DNA of 64,000 bases from Phocoena phocoena. Lineage: Eukaryota; Chordata; Mammalia; Artiodactyla; Phocoenidae. The position numbers and the translations under genes are program-made. Below, in pieces: positions 56,421-64,000 of this stretch. The stretch is taken from positions 58,020,520-58,084,519 of the forward strand of contig NC_089235.1 in NCBI RefSeq assembly GCF_963924675.1, read 5' to 3'. Under the pieces are notes generated by a model, which was not told the DNA's origin, did no database searches, and was given only the letters and a program-made list of their open reading frames with translations. The first letter of the stretch is position 1, and every line of letters begins with the position of its first letter.

Positions 56421-58535
56421 GGGAACACTTTTCTAAATACACATCGTTACCATATGTGTTCTGAAAAATGTCTCAGATGATTGATATAGCATCCCCTCCT
56501 TTCCACCTAATTTGAAAAATCACTGCTGTGGATTATGGACAGCCATTGATTAATTCTGAGCAAAGAAATGAATAAAGAGATTTGCCTCCTATCCAGATGT
56601 ATATGTCCTCCATGGCCACTGGGTATCACTTCTTACCCAATTCCTACCTTGTAATTATATTTAGCACTTTGACCAATTCCCAGGATAGATCCAACTCCAC
56701 AACACATTAAACAGAGATGCAAATATTTTGCAGAAAATTTCATAGGGAAACTTGTTCCATACAATAGTAATAATAAAAAGTTCACAGTTAAATATTTCTA
56801 GTCCCCTCTACTGCCATTTTGTCATTCTTCCTCTTTCCTTTGTCCAATTTCTAAAAAAAAAAAAATTCCTCAGTCATCCTGAGCAATTTAATTTTTACCC
56901 TCAACGTGTGTACCCCATTCAGGATAACAAAAGTCCTGCAGCTATTATCTTTTTCTTCAAACACTTCCCCTGTTAGTCTCATCCCTCTATTCCAAGTAGT
57001 TTATTAAATTATTGAATTCTTTTTAAAAGGAGAGTTTCTAAATTAATAAATTTTTTTCTGTATTTTTATATATATTAGAAACATCAGCATAATCATTCAT
57101 TCATTCATTGTATCAACATTTCTCAAGTGCCTACCATATGCCAGCTTAACTTAATTCATAGCTACTATCTAGTTGTATATCTTGCCATCGCTATCTCTCC
57201 AAGTCATAAGAATGTTCTTATAACAGTGAAAAGACAATCATAAAAATACCTTTTTATGTATTAACTTTATTTTTTCAATTATAGAAACACTGCTGCGAGC
57301 TTCTGAAAAAGGTTTTTCAAAGAATAGTCTCGGCCCTTGTATATATATTTTTAATGAAAATGTTGAAACTTCCACTAGAGATAGAGAAATTAAATGTTAT
57401 TTTTGTCCTTCTGTCATACAGATAACAAATTTCCCCATTAATTATACAAGCTTGCCATCAATTTAAAAAAATAATGTAATTCCTTCTACATACAGGGAAT
57501 TTATCCCCCCCGAAAATCAGCAGGCTCTATTTTTATAATCCTTATAATTATTTCACATTCCTAAAGTATAATAAATTAATAACCATAGCAAAGCAATAGC
57601 ATCTACCTAGTTGTAAAGATTTCGTCTCAACCAAGGATAGATGGCTGAAATTCTCCTCATGCCCTGTTTTCAAAATGTTGCACTGTCATTTTTGAAACTA
57701 ATTTGGTGAGCCTCAGTGTAGGACATGGAGAGAAATTGCATTTACTCTGAGCTGTTTCCTGGCGAAATTGTTTAGCCCTCCAACAATAAGAAATTACAGG
57801 AGGACATTGAATTACTCCCTACTCAAATCTAAAGTTCCAGTTGGGAATGTTTTCCTAAGAAATGTATTAATCTGAAGAATTCCATCTTCATATCTTTTAT
57901 TTATCTAAGTCAAATATTTGAATAATACATCAAAACTATCCTTAAGACAAAGCAAGCTTTTTTAAAACTCCCTTCAGACACAGAATACTTGTCTATATTT
58001 TTGCATGTGATCCAACTCTGAAGAAACCTGCTTTGAGTTATAGGCAATAGATTTCAGGAAAAGAGATTATTTAAAACTAGAATTTTATGTCAGATTTTCA
58101 TTGTTGTTGTTTTTGTTAAAATGTTATATAAATGAAGTTATTTTACAGAGTAATCACATCCATCAAACAAAGACAGGCATTAGCAAAGAGAATTACACAT
58201 TTTCACTAAAACACCTTAAAATTCATCGAGGACTTTTATCCCCTCAATCAGTAGGTGCATGTATGAGGTGGGGGATGGAATATTTTAAAAGAAGTTATTT
58301 AAAATTCATTTTAAATTAAAAATAAAAAACTGACTGGGCATGTGAATTGCTTTATTAAATACTATAAACTCTTATCCTTGTCTGTGAAATATGCACATAG
58401 TATACGTAAGGTTGCCTGATTTAGCAAATAAAAATACAGGATTCCCAGCTAAATTTTAATTTCAGATAAACAACAGACAAACCTTTAGTGTAAGCATACA
58501 CCCTGAAACATTTGATACATACTTATTTTAAAAAT
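56421..58535. other. Unassigned A+T-rich DNA
   Basis: No gene or clear repeat. A (cattcatt)-like run at 57094-57110 with 'caagtgcctaccatatgccag' may be another short antisense L2 end. Frames of 72-74 codons are unsupported. Confidence 0.4.
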
Positions 58536-58546
58536 ATTTGCTACAG

Positions 58547-58756
58547 GGCTTCCCTGGTGGCGCAGTGGTTGAGAGTCCGCCTGCCGATGCAGGGGATGCA
58601 GGTTCGTGCCCCGGTCTGGGAAGGTCCCACATGCCGCGGAGCGGCTGGGCCCGTGAGCCATGGCCACTGAGCCTGCGCGTCCGGAGCCTGTGCTCCGCAG
58701 CGGGAGAGGCCACAACAGTGAGAGGCCCGCGTACCGCAAAAAAAAAAAAAAAAAAA
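58547..58756 (+). mobile_element. CHR SINE, G+C-rich type
   Basis: It starts GGCTTCCCTGGTGGCGCAG and ends 'ggcccgcgtaccgc' plus an A tail of about 18 bases. An 11-bp target duplication, atttgctacag, lies at 58536-58546 and 58757-58767. CpG sites are well kept. Confidence 0.95.
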
Positions 58757-58767
58757 ATTTGCTACAG

Positions 58768-59744
58768 CCTGTATTCTCTTTGGCAACTCTAAGTACGTGA
58801 GTAAAACGTATCGAGACTTTAAAGAAAAATAATTGGACAAGATGCAAACCTTATGTTGCTTTGATGTTTGCTGAATCACTTATAAATTGTGGGTCCATCC
58901 CATTCACGTCCTGGCGTAATGTGTTTGTGATTAATTTTTAAAGTTTGGACCTAGAGATCTGACTGTTGTCAAGGTCACAGAATTTGAGCAACCAGGATAC
59001 CATGGGCTTCTGTATCTGTCCTGAATACAACACATTGACTAACTAGGAAAATCTGTTAGGTCTAATCTCATTGTCTTCACTCTCTATTATGATTATTCAT
59101 TACCACATTCCCTCTGAGTGGCATTGGAGACAATTCAGTTTAAATAGCAGTGTTGAATTAATTTATCTAATTTTCCAAAGCACCCAGCCACTTTACAAGT
59201 TGTCCCTTACATATCTGATCATTCTTTGTTCTTTACTTTAACATTGTCCATTCTGTTTCTGGACTCTTGTAATATCTTCCACTTGCCTGTATGCCTAGTC
59301 AAACTCTACCCCATCACTTCTTTTAACAATGATTTTACCTCTTCTAGCACCTTCTGATATAATTAGATAAAGATCAAACACTGGGGAAGGCACAAATACA
59401 TATGGATGCATAAACATGCAGACACAAATTGACACAGGTGCTAAAGATGGTCTAATACCCTTTTGAATTTTTCTCCCACTTGAGTGGTTTGAGGAGAGAG
59501 CATCTATGCAGTATCTATGAGCTTTGAAAATATCAGGAAGGAAAGGAAAGGCGTTGTTACAACATGTGGTGGATTATAACTGGTCTCCTTTGAGTTTCTC
59601 TCAGAAATATATGTAAAAGATTTAAGCTATTTTTGGCTATAGAATTAGGGTTTTTTTGAATTGCAGCACTACTCTAAGATTGTACCAAATATCTAGGAGA
59701 TAACATTCAGTTAACATCCTAAAAAAAATGAACAGAAAAACAGA
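58768..59744. other. Unassigned DNA
   Basis: Nothing supported. The stretch 59215-59360 is pyrimidine-rich and could be L2-like, but I do not call it. Confidence 0.4.
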
Positions 59745-59965
59745 TTTAAATGTATCTTATGTACAAGGTACTGTCCTAAGCTGTGTACATGTTCAATCAC
59801 ATTTAATAGCCAAGATAGTTGGATAAAGTAATTTCTATCTCCATTTTAAAAATCAGGAAAATGACATTCAGTGAGGTTTCATAAATTTTCCATAGTCACA
59901 TAGCACTTCAGATTAATGCAGGTGAAATACTGCATTAAGGTGAATTTACTGTAATTCTGGCACTG
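59745..59965 (-). mobile_element. MIR SINE, antisense
   Basis: 'aaggtactgtcctaagctgtgtacatg', 'aatcacatttaatagccaag', 'atctccattttaaaaatcaggaaaatgacattcagtgagg' and 'ttccatagtcacatagcac' are the reverse of a MIR in correct order. Confidence 0.8.
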
Positions 59966-59989
59966 AGTTAGACCTGAGGTGTCAAAACA

Positions 59990-60360
59990 GAAGGAGGAGA
60001 AAGAAAGGAGGATGCTTGGCCTCCTATATCTTATAGTCAATTAGGGGCAATATATATGCAAAAAAATGAATCGAATCATATATTATATTGTATAGAGAAT
60101 AAAGAATACACAAATGGCTAGTTTTATGGCAGATGACAAGGAAGGGCAGGCGCAGTGAAGTATTCACACGGGTATTGAAAGATAAGACTTTGAATAAAAA
60201 TCCATTAATGGATGTGCATATGCAAAGTTTTGTGATTGTGAAACCAAGTGATGTGTTGGCGACACTATAAGTAGTTCAGTAAGATAAAACTGGAAAAATC
60301 ATGAAGGACCACATATGCATATGAAGGCCTTGAGTTGCAGCTGGATGGGATGGGGAGTGT
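59990..60360 (-). mobile_element. Possible L2 relic, antisense
   Basis: 'ggaaaaatcatgaaggaccacatatgcatatgaaggccttgag' resembles a common reverse-L2 phrase (gatcacaaagggccttgtaggccatg). The rest is weak. Confidence 0.4.
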
Positions 60361-60362
60361 AA

Positions 60363-60455
60363 TACCTCATTCAAAACATAAGTCCAAATGCCTCCATGTA
60401 AAATCCAGACTCCTAAGTCTGATGGTCAAGTCTTTGAAGAAATGGGCCCAGACTG
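60363..60455 (+). mobile_element. L2 fragment, left of a SINE
   Basis: 'ccatgtaaaatccagactcctaagtctgatggtcaagtc' fits the L2 phrase 'ataaaatccaaactccttagcctggcattcaaggcc'. The same L2 probably continues after the SINE at 60770. Confidence 0.5.
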
Positions 60456-60466
60456 ACCTTTAAAAC

Positions 60467-60680
60467 TTTTTTTTTTTTTTTTTTTTTTGCTGTACGTGGG
60501 CCTCTCACTGCTGTGGCCTCTCCTGCTGCGGAGCACAGGCTCCGGACGCACAGGCTCAGCGGCCATGACTCACAGGCCCAGCCGCTCCGCGGCATGTGGG
60601 ATCTTCCCGGACCGGGGCACGAACCCGTGTCCCCTGCATCGGCAGGTGGACTCTCAACCACTGCGCCACCAGGGAAGCCC
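60467..60680 (-). mobile_element. CHR SINE, G+C-rich type, antisense
   Basis: A 22-base T run is followed by GCTGTACGTGGGCCTCTCAC and ends CGCCACCAGGGAAGCCC. The target duplication is unclear. It appears to split an L2 relic. Confidence 0.92.
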
Positions 60681-60706
60681 TGGCTGTCACTTTTTTGATA
60701 CACTTA

Positions 60707-60707
<1 letters not shown>

Positions 60708-60749
<42 letters not shown>

Positions 60750-60759
60750 CATACACACA
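60708..60759. repeat. (CA)n microsatellite
   Basis: CA repeats are pure to about 60743 and then broken by TA and CG units. Confidence 0.96.
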
Positions 60760-60944
60760 GTTTCTCCGTGACATTCAACTTAAATCCCTCCTTCTCTACT
60801 TCTTTATTATTCAGTTACTAATGAGTAGCCTCTTAAAACATGGTTTTGATAACTAATACGAGAATTTCTTTTAGGAAAAGAATTATCTACTTAAAGAAAA
60901 TACCTCAGTGAGCTGTTTGGCAGTGTCTTAGAGCATGAATTGAA

Positions 60945-61240
60945 AGCAAGAGACAAAATCTTACTTGCTTCTCAGATTCTACTTCCTTTGAGAAGCCTTT
61001 AGTGTCCCCTCCCCCAGTTTTGTCATGTATTCCTCTCATGTGCCCCAGAGTGCTCTAGATCAACCTTTAGCATAATACTCAGCAACTGTATTGTAATGGT
61101 CAGTTGACCTGGCAACCACACTTCCCACTAGACATTTGAACAGGGACTCTTTGAGGGCAGAAACTTCGTAATAATTCCTACTGTTCCTGTAGCGCCTGGC
61201 ACATAACAGGTGCTTAAAAGCTGTGAATGAATGAACAAAA
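60945..61240 (+). mobile_element. L2 LINE 3' end
   Basis: 'ctacttcctttgagaagcctttagtg', 'cactagacatttgaacaggg', 'ggactctttgagggcagaaactt', 'cctgtagcgcctggcacataacaggtgc' and 'gctgtgaatgaatgaac' match L2 to its end. The 69-codon minus frame here is not a gene. Confidence 0.85.
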
Positions 61241-61854
61241 GAACCTCCCCGAGACAGATAACAGTTCATGATTATATATACTAGAAGAGTGAAGGATCAA
61301 TAATTCCTTGATGACAATATAGTAACTTGAAAACTTTAATAGAGCTTGGAAATTTAGCTAACAGGCTTCCTCGGATAGCTCATATGTCAGAAGAATATCG
61401 CACTACCCACCCAAGCCATGTCACACAGGAGAGTTAATGACCTCAGTTGACATAAGTAGGTCATGAAGGCAAATTAAATTTAAATTAGTGTAGTTGTTAG
61501 TGACTGGACTGGGACTGTCTGTAAAATGGTACCTGGGGCAGTAAGATGCTAAGGATGCCACCACGTTGGCCTTTAGGTAGCAGAGGGATAATCAGATGGA
61601 GATGGGGTTCTGAACTTTAAGTGACACTGGAGATCCACCGAGATTAGTAAATAGGCTGAAAGTCAAAACTACTGAGGTAAATAATCCCTCATCCCTTTAA
61701 GATTTTCACCAAGCAGCCAGAGTCCCAGTCCTTCTAGATGAATTATTTCTAATGGGCTTTAAATAACAAAAGGAGGCAATTGTTTTGAATTTTAGATTAA
61801 GACTATTAACTCTTACTGGATTTTAGATGTTTATCCCTTTCATTTATAAGATCA
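61241..61854. other. Unassigned DNA
   Basis: Nothing recognised. Confidence 0.45.
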
Positions 61855-62010
61855 TTCATTCAGGTATTTATTTATCTAATGTATATTGAGTAACTACTAT
61901 GCACCAAGCGCTAAGTGCTGGGAATATAACAATGAACCACAAACATATACTTGCTTTCTACCCTCAACAAGTTTATAATATAGCAGGAAAGACGACATGG
62001 AGCAAGTAAT
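61855..62010 (-). mobile_element. L2 LINE 3' end, antisense
   Basis: 'attcattcaggtatttatttatc', 'tattgagtaactactatgcaccaagcgctaagtgctgggaatataacaatgaacc' and 'ctaccctcaacaagtttataat' are the reverse of the L2 3' end. Confidence 0.82.
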
Positions 62011-62370
62011 TAAAAATGTGAAGAAAAATTCCGAAGTTGTACAGATGGCTCGGGCAGTTGAGGTAGTGTGATCTAACCTAACATTTAATTAAAATTTTTG
62101 AGGAATAGAATAGGCTGGAATACCACTGGGAAACTCAGCTGACCCACCCGAGATAAGTTTAGAGGAAGCTATGCTAAATATATGTTATTTTGCTGTCCTA
62201 GAGTTTGAAGGGTAAAACAAAACAAAACGAAATAAACCTCTCATCCTCATGAAAATTTGCTCACAGGATATTTAGGAGAAATGGGGGCAATTGGGTCAAC
62301 TATTAAAGCCTCAAACCCTTATTTAATAGCTGAAAAGAATTAAGACCCTATGTGGTCATATGATGGGCTC
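62011..62370. other. Unassigned DNA
   Basis: Nothing recognised. Confidence 0.4.
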
Positions 62371-62465
62371 CAGGATTACACGGCTTATAAACAGCAGAGC
62401 TAAAACTCAAATGCAAGTGTTAAGGCCCCTGAAAGAGTGTTCCCTGTACATAGAAACTGAGAGGA
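62371..62465 (-). mobile_element. Possible MIR fragment, antisense
   Basis: 'attacacggcttataaacagcagagctaaaactcaaatgcaagtg' fits the reverse MIR phrase 'cacacagctagtaagtggcagagctgggattcgaacccag'. Confidence 0.55.
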
Positions 62466-63845
62466 AAGGCCAGTTAATCTTCTAATACTCTCTTGGTTTA
62501 TCTCTCACCATAATCTTTTAAAAATTATTTTGGTAGGGGAGCCGTCATGGTCATAGGTTTTCAGAATTTGGGGAATGGAGGTGAGGATATAGAAGTTCAA
62601 GAAAAGGGACTCTGAAAAGAAAAAAAAAGAAGCCCAGTGTATAAAAATAGACTGGCGGAGATAAATAATGCTAATTCAGGCAGGGACACAAAGGTGTCCC
62701 TCGTTCCTTTTCTGGTTCTCTGAGCAGTGGTGGCACAGGGGTGAGGGGGTGAAAAGGAGGGGGATTAGCAGAGCTTAAGCTCTCTCATAATTTCTACCAG
62801 CCTCTTAAGTATCCTTTAATAAGGACAATTGAGTTTCTCAGCCTTATGTCAAGTGTGAGTAAAAATATATGTAGAATGATTTCCCTCTTTTCTTTTTTTT
62901 AAGCTATAACAGAAAATCTAAATGGAAACTTAGTCTTTGTTACTCAAAAGCATTTTTCAAGACAGTTCTCTGGCACAATTCCCTTCCTTCACTGCGCACT
63001 TCCAATTCCATTGCTTTTTCAGGATACTGCTCTTTAGAAATTTTTGAACACTCAAGCCTGCACTAGCAATGAGTGCTGGTTCCCTAGACGATGATGTCAC
63101 GAGTTACCTTGTATTTTGCACCAGGGCAGCCTTCTTTTGATTGAGCCAGGCAGTCACTGACTGCTTGCTTCTTCACCCTGGATGACCCCATTTATGACCC
63201 AGACTCTACTTCCCGGCAACAAAAGGAAAAAAATAGTTATCGGTTTAAAAAAGAAGTTTGCTTTGACCAGCTTAATACTAGAGGTGGTGTTCAGTCCACA
63301 TGCAGCAGGGAAGTTTGGGGTCTTTTGTTCCTTGGTTTAATGTTTGACCTTCCCTTGATATCTCTTCCTTTAATGGGCTTTAACCTTTCCCTTTGATCTC
63401 TTTTCTTCCTTTGTAGAGGAGAGAAGCCAACTTCTGCTCACCCACGCCACTCACCACCCTTTTTAGCAGCTTTTCCTTTGGTCTTCACAGCAGCTCCTAA
63501 GGTATTGGAACCTCTTCAGCAAGGCCCTCCCCGCAGACCCCACCATCAGAATTGTCACCTTCCTGATTAATACCTCCACCATTCATCCCCATTTCCAAGT
63601 ACTTGTGACAGGTTTGTTCCACGAAGAGAGTTAGGCTTTTGTGAAATTTCTCCCCAAAGCGTACTTTACTGACCGTCTTTCACCACGTTTTCTTTAACAG
63701 CAAGCACTATTCACCCAACAGAAATTCAGATGAGAAAATCATACGAAACCTCCACTTTGAGCACATTGAGGAACTAACTAAATTATTTCAGACCATAAAA
63801 CATTACCTGGTGCACTGAAGGGAAACTGTAAAAACCGGACCTTCA
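62466..63845. other. Unassigned DNA
   Basis: No gene or repeat is recognised. A TGATGTCAC-like (CRE/AP-1-type) octamer occurs near 63092, which alone means little. Confidence 0.45.
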
Positions 63846-63849
63846 TTGT

Positions 63850-63985
63850 ACTGCTACTTGTTGTTTTGTGCAAAGTGTTTTCACAGACATTATTTTATAA
63901 CCGTGTAAGGTAAGCAGGCCAGAAGAGAGAAGGAGACCAAGACTCCAAACAGTTGAGTGACCTAGCAAGGCTAAGGCTGATATCC
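63850..63985 (-). mobile_element. Possible MIR fragment, antisense
   Basis: 'caaagtgttttcacagacattattttataaccgtgtaaggtaagcaggcc', 'cagttgagtgacctagcaaggctaaggctg' fit the reverse of a MIR, with decay. Confidence 0.55.
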
Positions 63986-64000
63986 CTACATCAATCATTC

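Noticed and set aside
58485..58879. Frames of 112-120 codons on the minus strand
   Set aside because: They are readings through a CHR SINE; near-identical frames recur at every SINE copy.

Overview
The window is nuclear DNA of a mammal, almost certainly a cetacean. The main evidence is thirteen SINEs of the CHR type (tRNA-Glu-like head, starting GGGCTTCCCTGGTGG or GGACTTCCCTGG), a family known from whales, hippos and ruminants. Eight are the G+C-rich form of about 200 bp that is typical of whales and dolphins. The L1 sequences at 33.2-37.0, 15.7-16.3 and 52.9-53.6 kb are of the type I associate with cetaceans, and older MIR, L2, MER5, MLT1 and Tigger relics common to placental mammals lie between them. 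I could not assign a species or chromosome.

I find no host protein-coding gene, tRNA, rRNA or CRISPR array. The longest open frames belong to L1 or are readings of SINEs, LTRs and microsatellites. The window is best read as A+T-rich intergenic or deep intronic DNA.

Layout. 0-1.5 kb: old L1 relic with internal deletions, then a CHR SINE. 4-9 kb: MER5 copies, a perfect 37-bp inverted repeat at 6.3 kb, and a CHR SINE. 9-17 kb: L1 relic with a nested SINE, two MLT1 LTRs in opposite orientation, several MIRs, and a 5'-truncated L1 with a 15-bp target duplication. 17-22.7 kb: mostly unassigned. 22.8-29.5 kb: an ERV-type LTR holding a SINE, three more SINEs, a (TG)21(TA)21 tract, an old L1 and an L2. 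32.8-37 kb: a CHR SINE and the 5' half of a young L1, with a CpG-rich 5' UTR, broken ORF1 and an ORF2 whose endonuclease domain is open and keeps its catalytic residues; its 3' half is missing. 37-47 kb: MIR, L2, a nest of MLT1-like LTR, hAT and Tigger elements, antisense LTRs and a second copy of the 22.8-kb LTR. 47-64 kb: mainly unassigned A+T-rich DNA with a 22-bp palindrome, an antisense L1 3' end carrying a local templated insertion, three CHR SINEs and L2/MIR relics.

No genes act together here. What stands out is structural: several perfect inverted repeats with very short spacers, one locally templated inverted insertion inside an L1, and several short tandem duplications of about 20-37 bp. 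I see no new biological system. All family names come from sequence recall, not a database search, and edges without a target-site duplication are approximate.
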